Source of the DNA: Ridgeia piscesae
Lineage: Eukaryota > Annelida > Polychaeta > Sabellida > Siboglinidae
Direction: 5' to 3'
DNA: 64,000 bases
NCBI GenBank assembly: GCA_025642075.2
Contig: JAODUO010001048.1
Span: forward strand, 1-64,000
Shown here in pieces: positions 1 to 20,754 of the stretch; position 1 is the stretch's first letter, and each line of letters starts with the position of its first letter. Below the pieces are notes generated by a model. It saw only the letters and a program-made list of their open reading frames with translations. It was not told where the DNA came from and did not search any database. The position numbers and the translations under genes are program-made.

Positions 1-505
1 GTCTACATCTCCTCCCTCTCCCAAAGTATTGTCTCACATCTCCTCCCTCTCCCAAAGTATTGTCTCACATCTCCTCCCTCTCCCAAAGTATTGTCTCACA
101 TCTCCTCCCTCTCCCAAAGTATCGTCTCACACCTCCTCCCTCTCCCAAAGTATTGTCTCACATCTCCTCCCTCTCCCAAAGTATTGTCTCACATCTCCTC
201 CCTCTCCCAAAGTATTGTCTCACATCTCCTCCCTCTCCCAAAGTATTTTCTCACATCTCCTCCCTCTCCAAAAGTATTGTCTCACACCTCCTCCATCTCC
301 CAAAGTATTGTCTCACACCTCCTCCCTCTCCCAAAATATTGTCTCACACCTCCTCCATCTCCCAAATTATTGTCTCACTCCTCCTCCCTCTCCCAAAGTA
401 TTGTCTCACACCTCCTCCCTCTCCCAAAACATTGTTCTACACCTCCTCCCTCTCCCAAAATATTGTCTCACACCTCCTCCCTCCGGCAAAGTATTGTTTA
501 AATGC
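1..505. repeat. 31-bp pyrimidine-rich minisatellite
   Basis: About 16 direct copies of a 31-bp unit built from TCTCACAYCTCCTCCCTCTC followed by CCAAAGTATTG, cut by the window start. Because 31 is not a multiple of 3, every unit shifts frame and all three forward frames stay open. The apparent 136-169 aa Ser/Pro/Leu ORFs are therefore artefacts. Copies near the right end are more diverged (AAATATTG, CTCCGGC). The forward strand is almost purine-free across the CTCCTCCCTCTCCC core. Confidence 0.95.
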
Positions 506-2093
<1,588 letters not shown>

Positions 2094-2351
2094 AATTTAT
2101 TTTTGGAATCGCAAATTCATACAAACAAACATAATCAGCAAATATAACAATAAATGATATAATACACGATTCCCTGCTGACAACGGAGCCAATTAAGGCT
2201 GTAGCCAGTAAATCGAATGTTAATACAACAGGATGAATACTTTAAGAAAATAACTGACCACTGTCCACCCAGCAATTGCTGTATAAATTATTAAAATTAA
2301 GTAATAATACATAGATAATGTTGAAACATCGGCATTATATTTGACACAGAA

Positions 2352-3230
2352 ATGTCAATGGTCAGTCATGTTAAACATGGCTGCTGTATATCATACTACC
2401 ATCTAAGGAACATTGCGTCGATCCGATCATGTCTCACCCAGAAAGCCACCATCCACTTTGTACATTATCTTGTCATGTCGAGAATTGACTACGCAAACTG
2501 TCTCCTGTATGATCTCCCACGGTGCCTAATATCTAAGCTACAAAGAGTCCAAAACGCTGCCGCTAGACTAGTGGTCCGCTGCCAAAGATGTGAACATATT
2601 ACACCAGTTCTCATGAAACTACACTGGCTCCCGGTGAAACAACGAGTGCAGTACTCAATCCTGCTTCTGGTGTTTCATGCACAGCATGGACTGGCGCCAC
2701 CTTACATCACCGACCTGCTTGAACAAAGAGCTACGAGAGTGTTACGCTCAACCACAAACAATGACTTCTACGTGCCGCCATCTCACAGCCGATACAGTGA
2801 CATAATTTTCTCAGTAGCTGGTCCACGACTGTGGAACAGTGTCCCTGCTAAGATGAAGAAAACCTGTTGCCTCTGGACTTTTAAAAGATTATTGAAAAAC
2901 CCACCTATTCCGGGCTGTGTATGAAGTGTAAACACCTGTCAGTTTATTTACTTTGGTTTTTTTTACTTATTTATTATTGATTTTACAAAATGTCATACTC
3001 ATTATTTTATTATCAATACACCATTTATTTTAATAATTATCTTTAGCTAACTTTTTTATATATTTATTACTATTACTTTTTATACATATTTTATGTATTT
3101 TATTTACCTTAACAAACTTAATATTATAATTCTACGACATGTATACATACTAATGTACAGCTCCTCCGAATGGATATTATCTTGATTTATGGCGCTTTAT
3201 AAATGTTCTTATTATTATTATTATTTCTGA
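2352..3230 (+). mobile_element. 5'-truncated non-LTR retrotransposon (RT C-terminus plus 3' tail)
   Basis: An open frame at 2352-2924 encodes about 190 aa typical of the C-terminal part of CR1/L2/jockey-like reverse transcriptases. Visible blocks are SRIDYANCLLYDLP, the helix KLQRVQNAAARLV, HITPVLMKLHWLPVKQR, a GLAPPYITDLL block and the closing AGPRLWNSVPAKMK. Catalytic RT motifs upstream (FxDD) are absent, so the copy is 5'-truncated as expected of target-primed insertion. The AT-rich 3' region ends near GGCGCTTTATAAATG followed by an (ATT)n tail at about 3190-3225, the usual end of L2/CR1-like elements. The frame is intact over this stretch, so the insertion may be fairly young, but it cannot be autonomous. 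Confidence 0.85.
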
Positions 3231-3604
3231 CATATGGTTACACCAACACAAATTATAACTAGAGTCTGATTACACAAGTGGATATATATTTCATAATTTA
3301 AGTGACTTAATGGAATTTTGAAAAATTAAGGTATTAGTCAGTTTTGTTTCTCAAAACAGTCTGCAGACATTTTGTTCCATTTAACTAATTCACTTTCATG
3401 GTAATTTATTATGATGAAGTAACTTATTATGTCATGGTATCTTTCGATGTCAAAGTTACTAATTGGGTTTTGGTAATTTAATACATCAAAGGAACTTTTT
3501 ATGTCATTGTAACTTATTCATTCATGAAAAGTCAAGTACCTAGATTTAATTTTGGCTTTCCAGATGCACCATTTATTTGGTGTATGTATGCAGCTATTAA
3601 CAGT

Positions 3605-3622
3605 ATATATATATACATATAC

Positions 3623-3660
<38 letters not shown>
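3605..3660. repeat. (TA)n/(CATA)n microsatellite
   Basis: Alternating TA with a few ACATAT interruptions. It generates an IYIY-type spurious ORF. Confidence 0.9.
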
Positions 3661-3662
<2 letters not shown>

Positions 3663-3934
3663 CAACTCCTACTAGCAACATATGTCAACCATTTATGCTA
3701 TATTTTCCCATGTAAGGCAGACCACTGTTTTATGCAGACCAAAGACATTCTCTATATTGTGTCGACGCTTGGTGCCTGGTTAAGACAATATTAGTTTAAG
3801 ATTCAAACCAGTGTTATAAGTAGAATGACAAGAAATATCAGTAATTATTTGCATAAAATATTCTGGTGTTTTGAGAAAACAATTCTGTGATTTTATATCC
3901 TTTCTCGGTATGGAGCTGTTGACTTCAGAGGCCT

Positions 3935-3940
<6 letters not shown>

Positions 3941-3996
<56 letters not shown>

Positions 3997-4091
3997 TTTA
4001 TATATATATATATATTATGCATAATATATTATATACCCATGTATATATATACATATATATATATATACATGTGTATATATATATATATGTA
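3941..4091. repeat. (TA)n microsatellite cluster
   Basis: Several blocks of (AT)n with TTATGCATAATA and CATG interruptions. It ends about 35 bp before the splice acceptor of the arrestin-like exon. The IYIY residues open in frame ahead of that exon are intronic. Confidence 0.9.
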
Positions 4092-4125
4092 CACATTATT
4101 TGTAATTATAACGTTCCTTCCCCAG

Positions 4126-5680
<1,555 letters not shown>

Positions 5681-5880
5681 ATTATATATCCCATCTAAAA
5701 AAATGCAACACCTAAAAGGTTGTAAATATTTTATCGCAATGCTTTTGGTGTCTAAATCATCAATGATTCAGGTAATTCTAAATGGTGTAAAAATTGTGTC
5801 TTATGCTTGGACATGCACCAACCAAAGCAGAAATCAAGACAGGGGCAGTGGACACACGCAATGACGATGACCAGCAGGGC

Positions 5881-6546
5881 AACATGGGAGACTGCCATTG
5901 CTCACCCCCAGTGGACTCAGAAGTAGGTCAAAGTTCAAGCTGGGACAGCCATCTTTTTTATGTAAATTGAATATTATTAATTTATTGATGATCTTATAAA
6001 TCAGCTAGGTGGACAGTTACATGTTCTTGTTAACAGCTCATAATGAACTCAATCCAATACACCTCGATAATCAATATTAAATAATTTGTATATTAGTTTA
6101 TATCACATGTAACATGCATCTGTGATTGTGAATGACGAAAAATTATATCTTTATAATAAACGTGTACACGCTATGGAGTGGTCATTATAACACTAAGCAT
6201 CATGGGAGACGTAATGTTTACCCTGATGTATACCTATGTGTGCGACTACCGCTATCTCTCACCCCAACATACTCAGAAGTACGTCAAAGTTCAAACTGTC
6301 TTTGAATATTATTAATTTAATATCTTATAAATTTGCTAGGTGGATAGTTACGTTCTTGTGAACAGTTCATAATGAACTCAATCCAATACACCGGGATGAT
6401 CAATAATATTAAATGATTTGTATATTCTATACTAAAGAATATGTATAGTTTATATAACATGTAACACGGGTCTATGATTAAGATGACGAAAAATTATATC
6501 TTTATAATAAACATGTTCATGTTATAGAGTGGTCATTACAATACTA
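5881..6546. repeat. Tandem duplication of ~330 bp downstream of the arrestin-like gene
   Basis: Unit 1 (5881-6192) and unit 2 (6199-6546) share, in order, an ATGGGAGAC start, ACTCAGAAGTA, GTCAAAGTTCAA, GAATATTATTAATTTA, CTAGGTGGAYAG, CATAATGAACTCAATCCAAT, GACGAAAAATTATATC and GAGTGGTCATTA. Each copy carries an AATAAA hexamer (6155-6160 and 6507-6512), so the 3' end of the preceding gene may itself be duplicated. The copies differ by substitutions and short indels, including extra sequence around 6215-6240 and 6435-6445 in unit 2. Confidence 0.85.
6155..6160 (+). terminator. Candidate poly(A) signal, arrestin-like gene
   Basis: AATAAA about 475 bp after the stop at 5680, with a second copy at 6507-6512 in the duplicated unit. 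No other AATAAA was seen in between. Confidence 0.4.
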
Positions 6547-6639
6547 ATCAGAAGTGAATACATGATGCAGTAAATGTAGCCTGTGTATGCCAACCTAAAC
6601 CTAAAAGTTTTGATAGGGCTGCATGGATAGTTCTCAAAG

Positions 6640-6760
6640 AGGTGAGACTGTGTTCAATTAAGCAGGTCTGCCAGGGAGTAAAATGGAAAGTGCCTTGACC
6701 AGTCACGAAGACTGGATAATAATAATAGAATAATAAGTTTATTGCCCAGTCATTGAATGG
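6640..6760 (+). mobile_element. SINE tail fragment
   Basis: The segment around GCCTTGACCAGTCACGAAG and ACTGGATAATAATAATAG matches the tail of the copy at 56.1-56.4 kb (GCTTTGAGCAGTCGTGAGG, ACTGGATAC). AAGCAGGTCTGCCAGGGAGT also parallels GAACAGGTTTGCCCGGAGT there. It ends in an (AAT)n tail. Confidence 0.5.
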
Positions 6761-7730
6761 ATAAACACCTTGCACTTTGGGGGATGCACAATAATAATAC
6801 AACATTGAAATCACATCACATGGTAATGCACGTATACAGTAAAATCAAATATATAAATATGTAAACGATACCTGTAAAAATACTGCAATATACAAGAACT
6901 TACGTTCTTTTTACATGTAGTTTATGTAAGAACTTACCTTTTTACATTATAGTTGATGTTTGCATAATTTCTGTCCATTGTTGTGTGAGTGACTTCACAT
7001 GTGTTTATCGCAGCCTTGGATTAGTACATTGTGAAGTGATGGAGTGTGTGTCTTTATGCAGGTAGACCCATGTCCAGGGAGCACCAGCGATGGCACTGTG
7101 TCCTGTACTCGGCTCTGACGTGGTCAAGAAGACCAGAGCTGACCAGTGACACACACAGCAAGACATGACACAACATGACACAGACAGAAACACAGAAGGC
7201 AATGTAACACGGCAGTCAACACATGAAGTGACGCACCGTGTTGGACCGTGCAAATAGCTGTGTAACTGAGACGCCTTCTCATGAACACTTGGTTGAAGTC
7301 AACACATGACGTAGCACACCATGGGTGATAATAAAAATAACTAAGAAATCTACACATTAAATAACATACCAGGGCCCTAGCCCAGGGTTCTTATCCCATT
7401 TCAAGGGGGGAAATGGGATGTTCCTGTGGTGAGTTCAATGTTAGTTCTGTGCTGGACTACTGTGCTGTAGAGAGGTGGGGCTGTACTGAGATTGCCTTTT
7501 CTGTTGTTTTACATTTAAGTCATGGCATTGCTGCTGTTCTTGGTTGCAGACTTATGCTTGTAGGCAGTCGTAGCCTTTGTTCATCACTAACCCCCTCCCT
7601 CTGACTGGGGAGCACTTCTGTGAGCCAGTAGCTTATCTGCTTGTATTGATGTAGCCCATGGATTCTTTATGGTGAATTGTTTCCTGTTCATTCAGGTATG
7701 TCTTCCTTGCCCACTGCCTGTTGATGAGTG
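6761..7730. other. Non-coding stretch, nothing recognised
   Basis: No credible exon was seen. A small perfect hairpin with 10-bp arms (ATCCCATTTC / GAAATGGGAT) occurs at about 7393-7420. Confidence 0.4.
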
Positions 7731-7779
7731 TGTTACGATGCTTATAACCAGCTCATGTTCAGTCAAAGCATTTTCGAGT

Positions 7780-7935
7780 CTCGCGAATCGCGACTAAGAG
7801 AACCCGGGTTCGAATGCTGTGCCGCGGTGATAAAATCTTGGGCAAATTGTTTCACTCTTCATTGCTCCAGTTCACTCAGTTGTATACATGAGTACCTGGC
7901 TATAGACAGTGGTGGATATGTGTATGAGCAGCCAT
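7780..7935 (+). mobile_element. SINE fragment with B-box-like and conserved central domain
   Basis: GGGTTCGAATGC at about 7806 resembles a pol III B box. It is followed by a central part (GGGCAAATTGTTTCACTC, ATTGCTCCAGTTCACTCA, GAGTACCTGGCTATAGACAG, TGGTGGAT) that recurs at 56.14-56.23 kb in this window. The order (tRNA-like head, then a GGGCAA...TTCACTC...GAGTACCTGG domain) resembles widespread invertebrate SINEs of the Nin/Deu-domain type. The A box is not clear. Confidence 0.55.
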
Positions 7936-8316
7936 TGCACATTAATTATACCCTTTTTTAGGTTAAACCAGAATGTGACAACCATCATTTATATAGATGT
8001 TGTAAAAACTATGTAATTATATTTTACCCAGCCAGTACTACCCAGAAGCCACTCGGTGATTTTATATGTTCTTCCTAGCTACTCAATCAGTTTGTAACAC
8101 CTTGACTGTATTGATGTTTAAATACTGGTTGATGCATTGGAATATTCTGAGTTAACTGTTTATCTTATTTCTGCACGCTTCATTATATTATGTGTCTGTG
8201 TGTCAAAACCATCTTAATGTACTGGTCTAGCGTTTCAACAAAATTACAATAGCACACTGTACACCCCTGTGTATGCACATTAATTGTATAATTTTATGGT
8301 TAACTTTTGTTATATT

Positions 8317-8455
8317 GGAATGGGATTTGGAATTGGAATTGAATGACTATAGATGGAATTGGAATTGAAAAATATTGAATTGAAAGAAACTGAATTGGAA
8401 TTGAATAAAAGGAATTGCAATGATTGGGAGCATGAATTGGAATTGATTGCATGGA
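8317..8455. repeat. Degenerate (GGAATT)n repeat
   Basis: Irregular GGAATTGAATT, GGAATTGGAATT and GAAAATATTGAATTG runs: an ageing simple repeat. Confidence 0.7.
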
Positions 8456-8494
8456 ATTAACCCCAGCCCTGCAACACAGACCCACATGAAAAAC

Positions 8495-8700
8495 AAAAAG
8501 ACTTAGAGGTAACCTTTGGTTCCAAACTTACATTTGAAGAACATTTCAATTTCTAGATACTCAAACTTTTGTGCCACTCTATAAAACAATGGTTAGATCC
8601 CACCTAGACTGCCATGGCAGTATGGCACCATATAACTACACTCTACAGGAACCATGGATATAAATAGAACACACCAGTAGAACAAGATCGCTGGGCCGCT
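8495..8700 (+). mobile_element. Heavily decayed LINE reverse-transcriptase fragment
   Basis: One frame reads DLEVTFGSKLTFEEHF, typical of the DLGVxxDSxLxFxxH segment of jockey-like reverse transcriptases. After a frame break, LYKTMVRSHLDC and GSMAPYN appear, matching the (L)yKxLVRphLEY...W.PY segment. Frameshifts and stops make it non-functional. Confidence 0.55.
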
Positions 8701-10343
8701 ATCAGTTGACACATGATACTTCGAATTCAACATGGGCTGGTGACAGCCATGCTACTGCACGGCAGAAAGCCACTGCAGTCCCTGTATGTACATAGGACTG
8801 CACCAAGTTTTCTACATCATTGTCACGTTATTTATTTACTGACATCAGTTAGCCAGTGTTGTTTAATTGTGTACACTGTGTTCAAACAGTTACCTCACTA
8901 ATATGCCAGTATGAAACAAATCAACAGGCTTGTACTTAGTATACAGTGTCTCACTGTGTGATGGGTGAGTACAGCTTAGTACTATCTAATTTGTTATGCT
9001 ACCAGATCCACAATTGTTGTGGTGTTTTACAAAAAAAGTCATTTAAAAATTAACCAACTGAAGCCCGTCCTCCAAAGACATTGGCGAGAACACCCAGACC
9101 TATATAATTTCACAGATTAAAAAACAGACCCTGCAAAGTGGATGAGAGAATAGGGAAAACAACAACAAAACAGAGCTGCCAACATTACTAACAACAACAG
9201 TAGTAGAAAAGGTAGAAAAGTAGTAATATTAAGATAGTCAACTATCTAATTATACTGTGTCAATAGTAATAACAATGAATAAATAAAATAAGGTAAACTA
9301 CCACAAAATAGCAGGGATATCATATTAACAGGTTTCCTTAAAATGACCACAGTTTCCCTTTCATGTCCCCATAAACAGAATTAGTTTGGTCATTTCATGA
9401 CGGGACGATGGCATATTCCCATGTGCGATAATCCGAGTGTTTTCTTTGGCATGTTTTTATCCGCACTGTCACAATGATTGTTGTTGCCAGCATGTCCCCA
9501 AATGGATTAAAGTTGCTCACATCAGTGTCAACCACCGACCTGTCCAGTGTTTTGGTTCTATATAGTCTGGTTCACAGCCCTTCCCCTAATGACTAAGCTG
9601 GAGGCTACAGCCTATCCCACTGGAACATTATTCACATTGCCATGCAACCAGTGACAAATATTTAGATCCCTACCCCAATACAGTGAACCAACTCAAAACT
9701 TTCAACAGCTGGCCCTGCTGGCCTACTCCAGAAATTAATCATGAGCTGTCTTAACTAGCCCTAGGGCTAGGGGCACAACGACACATATCCAAGTTCAAAC
9801 TTTCGTCTTAGCAGACTTTTTTACACTTATTTCGTTGCTCAACAGTTCTATTCTAAATATCCTGCCAGTGAGTACAGCACTTTCTGCCTGGCAAGTAGAT
9901 GGCAGCCAGTGGTCCACGGCGGCTTCAGTGCAGCGGGCCAGCTTGTCACTCTAGTCTATAGGGGAAAGATGAATGATCGAACTCTCTGACAGGAACACAG
10001 AGGATCCTACGTCCTGAGGCTAAGGTATCCTAAGCCTAAGCTAAAAACCATGGACTGGTAGCGTGCAACACTGCCAACAGGTTGCATATTTTCGGCCAAG
10101 TAGACATTTTATGTGAAATTTATACAGCTTGCAGGCGAAAACGTGCTACGTGTAGTAGCAGAGGGGCATTAAAATGATCGTGAGCTACGCAAGGCTCACT
10201 CAATACTCAATCACTAGGTGGTGCCACTGGCATAAAGTCCTGCCAGGTCCCCGAGGCTGATGAAAAATCTGGCAGACAAAATAATCCGGATTTATTAATC
10301 AGTTTAATTTACCTATGTGAGCAGGCACACATCCGAGAAAACC
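8701..10343. other. Intergenic stretch upstream of the BUD22-like gene
   Basis: No exon was recognised. The promoter of the downstream gene must lie near its right end, but no clear TATA or initiator motif was seen. Confidence 0.4.
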
Positions 10344-17387
<7,044 letters not shown>

Positions 17388-18440
17388 GGCGTTTGACCCT
17401 GTGGCACGTGACCTGGACGTCGTTGTGACTCGTGACATTATCAGATGTTCACTAGTTATAGTATGACTGTAGCTGGTGTTTTATAACATCCCATAATTAT
17501 ATGCTGTACTTACACCGGTCGTTTTAAGTTGTTTCTTGTTGACGTGTGTTTGTGTGTGGTATATGGTTATTATAATAATACAAAATATGTATGTACATTT
17601 TATGTAAATCCGCGCGCGCGCACGCACACACAATAATATCGATTGAACAGTCTCATTCATCTAGGAATTTCGCACAGAAGTACGGTATAACTTTTCTACT
17701 TATTGTGAACGACTGACAAACTGGCGCCAGAGATGCAACCCGGCTAGGGTGAACGCGTGAACATACCCGTGTACTCACGCAAGCACGAACATACAACCGC
17801 ACGTACTACACACACACATATATATACACGTATGCACACGCTTTGGTAAACTCTGGGAATTACACTTGAGAACCGGATTTCGGCAATACTTGCTAATCGC
17901 TATGATAATCTACATAATGCGTCTTTTCACAGGTTCGCCAGGTACGGCTTTAAGTAGACCCAACTGTTGATTGCCGCAAGTGTGTGTTCATAAGCCCCTG
18001 TATACGTGTAAGCACAAGACGAGGGTGTTGTCTGACTTAAACAGATTTGTAGTCGTCTTGTGTGCGCTTACCTCGGATGACCTAATACTTAGATTACTGT
18101 CCCGTGCGGACAAGAACAAAAGAAGGACTCGAAGACAGAAATAGTTCGTTGGTCTTTGCGTAGGTTTAATTCTTTCACGCTCGACGAGTCTCCTTGCAAC
18201 AGTTACTACACGTTAGCTGTATTCACACGTGTGGATGACGACTTGGCGTGCATGAGCGAACGCCGTCGGTTCCGCTGCGTACATGTGGGACACGGACTGA
18301 ATGTTGGAGACGACTGTCACATAAGATGATAGACAACGGCGCCACATACGCATACACAGTAAAACATGCTTGCTTCGAGAAGTCCTCCCACTGCTGGAAT
18401 AAGATCTTGCGTCGCGATGTAGTCAGACCCCGCATGGCAC
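17388..18440. other. 3' region of the BUD22-like gene and intergenic DNA
   Basis: No clear AATAAA was seen close to the stop. A short (CG)n(CA)n run lies at about 17611-17632. An inverted repeat at about 18008-18073 (GTAAGCACAAGACGA against TCGTCTTG...GCGCTTAC) could form a hairpin. CpG content rises toward the right. Confidence 0.4.
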
Positions 18441-18856
18441 GTGGTTGTTACTCGCGGCATATGGCGTCATCTGCTGCCGTGGCGATGCGCTGTCAACGAC
18501 GTGCAGACAGGCGGCAGACTGGCGGAGCGCTGCTGGCGGATGCTACGTCGCGAGCTCCCGGCCATTTTGCCCGCCGCGCCGTTGCATGGCAACGAGAAGC
18601 GCACGTGCTTCGCGCCGGAGAGGCGCGCGCCACTATGGGAGCGTGAGCGACAGCGCCGCAGGCGCCTCGACTTGATGAGAGGACAGCTCTCGGGCCGCGA
18701 TGCCGATGCGTCGGACGTGTGCCGATTTTGCCCGCTACGGCGTCGCTTCAGGTAGCCGTCTGTCGAATCGCGTCCGTGGTTCGGCGCCATGTTGTTGCTG
18801 TTGGTCGTGCGCGGCGGTCGATCGAGCGTTGTCAGTTTAGCGTAGCGTAGGCACAA
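18441..18856. other. CpG-rich island with open frames on both strands, unrecognised
   Basis: A strongly GC/CpG-rich block carries a 104-codon plus-strand frame (18441-18755, containing WRMLRRELPAILPA and a terminal LRRRFR) and a 129-codon minus-strand frame (18467-18856). The minus frame has an internal ATGGCGCC start and a KHVRFS stretch resembling a PP1-docking RVxF motif. Both are very Arg-rich, as expected of frames that stay open because of base composition. It may be a CpG-island promoter or first exon rather than a protein gene. I do not recognise either product. Confidence 0.25.
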
Positions 18857-20193
18857 GTCGGTTGCCTGACGCAGGTTGGCGATGATGATCGCGCGTTGTT
18901 CGGCAATCCGTCGGCTAGCCTTGTCCTTCTCGACGTTGTGTGGATTCGCCTACACGCAACAAGACCACGGTCGGGTTTAGTCTATTAAAAGCGTATCATT
19001 GGCGAATATCTACGCAGTCACCTTCATGCAACAAATCGACGGGCAAATTTACGGATAACCAAACCACAACCAGATTTAAATTTGCCTTCGTATCGCAACT
19101 GCGAACACGCAACAAAACCACTGTGAGATGTGTTGGCAGGAAGTGGATTCCATAAACTTGCTGCGGCAACCGAGATGGCTCGAGCTGCAGCGAGTGTCTC
19201 TAAACAGTTGTATTGTCATATCGTCAATCTGATATCACCCATAGTTTAAATATAAATTTCCAGTGGCCCAACATGCCCAATACAGTAAACTATTTATAGT
19301 AACTTTATCAAAATCACTGTGCAAATCTTGAAAATGCGATATCGCAAAGGTAGCCAACTCAATACATTCAGAAATAACATCGTGGGAGAGAAACGACAAA
19401 ATTGTGTACTAGGCTAAAGTACCCGCGTTGAAAAATCAGAAATCATTGATAAATAGTATATAGTGACAGCGATAGTCAAGATAGCGAACTCTCTCAAACG
19501 TTTTGGGGACAGAAAGCGAGCTATATCTGCGAATACGGTACAGTTCACAGACGTGATGATAAAGAAGCAACGGCACGTTTGGAAACAGTAGCTGAGAGGA
19601 AGCACAATTAGTTTAGCGAACTTTTATACATTCTGTGCACTATAATACAAATGCCGTGGGTGTAGGGTGGTCAGTTAGTTCGATGGTCAGCGAGGATAAT
19701 TTTCACTCATCATCAAAACGGAATGTGGACCGACATGCAACTGTGACTACGACTGCTAAAATTACCCAGTAGACACGTGGTTTGAAAGGATGATTCCGGG
19801 TAACAGAAAATGTATTTAAACATGCTTTAGTCATGCTTTGGTGACACTGGGCGCCGCCATGAGGAAGCCTGAAGGAGGGAGCTGGTTGCCAGGTCATCTG
19901 TGGCGCCCCAACGGTCCACTAAGACTACGGCAAGCCATGCTTTTAAGCCGATTATTAAAGCTGGTGATCCGTAATGACATATTAAGCCATTAACAGAGGC
20001 AACATTGTATGGTGTTGATCATGGGTAAATAAATTGGTGATTGTTTCGTTACGATATTCTATTAAAAAAAATCTGCTACTGCGCTACTTCGTAATATTGT
20101 GAAACCTGCATTAAAACAGTCAATGTATTGATATTAAAATACTACCGAATCACAGTGAATGATGTAAAGCCGGAGATGAGAATCACACTTCCG
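18857..20193. other. Intergenic stretch, nothing recognised
   Basis: Only chance ORFs under 75 codons. ACGCAACAARACCAC recurs at about 18955 and 19110, a minor local repeat. Confidence 0.4.
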
Positions 20194-20754
20194 CTATGCA
20201 TATACCTTTGTCTTAGCGCCTTTATCAATGACGTCATGTGTCTTCGTCTTAGCGACTTTATCAATGACGTCATGCGTCTTCGTCTTAGCGCCTTTCTCAT
20301 TGGTATTATACAAGTCGAGTCGGCGGTTGCGACCCGTTTGCGCTATGTGACTGTCTCCATGCCCGTCGATGCCCGACGGCCGGAAAGTAATGCGCACCGG
20401 ACCGTCCAGCGACGCCTGTATTTTACTGATGGACGCCGAACGAACTACCCCGGCCGTCCGACCCGGCCCGCTCCGAGGCCGCTTCGTCGGCATAGCGTCA
20501 CATCGTTTCTCGCAGCTGCGGCCGCCTGAAGCCATCTTGTCCTTCTCACAGAACACGTCTTTAACGGGAATGTCGTGGTGAATCGACGTCACCAGCTTCC
20601 CGGAATCTAAACGTTTGTGGGCACGCTTGCCATTGCTATTACCACTGATACTGACATATTCCCTCGACCTGCCATGCTTTGTCCGGCACAGTCGCCTGCT
20701 GTCCGCCAGCTTGTAGAGTGAGCACGGCGGTGTCTTGAGACGACGCGGTGGCAT
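20194..20754 (-). CDS. Candidate 186-aa basic protein, unrecognised
   Basis: Minus-strand frame opening with an ideal initiation context (GCCGCC before ATG) in CpG-rich DNA. It begins MPPRRLKTPPCSLYKLADSR, contains LVTSIHHDIPVKDVF, and ends in three near-identical KTHDVIDK-type repeats that simply translate the tandem repeat at 20210-20305. An alternative is that only the first ~40 codons are an exon, leaving by a donor-like AGTG|GTAATA. No family was recognised. Two other frames are open over parts of the same block, so composition alone could explain it. Confidence 0.3.
   Translation of the reverse strand: MPPRRLKTPPCSLYKLADSRRLCRTKHGRSREYVSISGNSNGKRAHKRLDSGKLVTSIHHDIPVKDVFCEKDKMASGGRSCEKRCDAMPTKRPRSGPGRTAGVVRSASISKIQASLDGPVRITFRPSGIDGHGDSHIAQTGRNRRLDLYNTNEKGAKTKTHDVIDKVAKTKTHDVIDKGAKTKVYA
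20208..20310. promoter_or_regulatory. Three-copy ~36-bp repeat with two CRE palindromes
   Basis: A unit containing CTTAGCGMCTTTATCAATGA and CGTCATGYGTCTTCGT occurs twice, plus a third partial copy. Each full unit contains the palindrome TGACGTCA (20229-20236 and 20265-20272, 36 bp apart), the consensus CREB/ATF site. It lies in the CpG-rich block. Regulatory use is an inference. Confidence 0.45.

Noticed and set aside
3871..4125. N-terminal IYIY extension of the arrestin-like ORF
   Set aside because: Translation of the (TA)n repeat ahead of a clear CCTTCCCCAG acceptor.
7790..7830. tRNA gene suggested by GGGTTCGAATGC
   Set aside because: No acceptor-stem pairing or clear A box; fits a SINE head instead.
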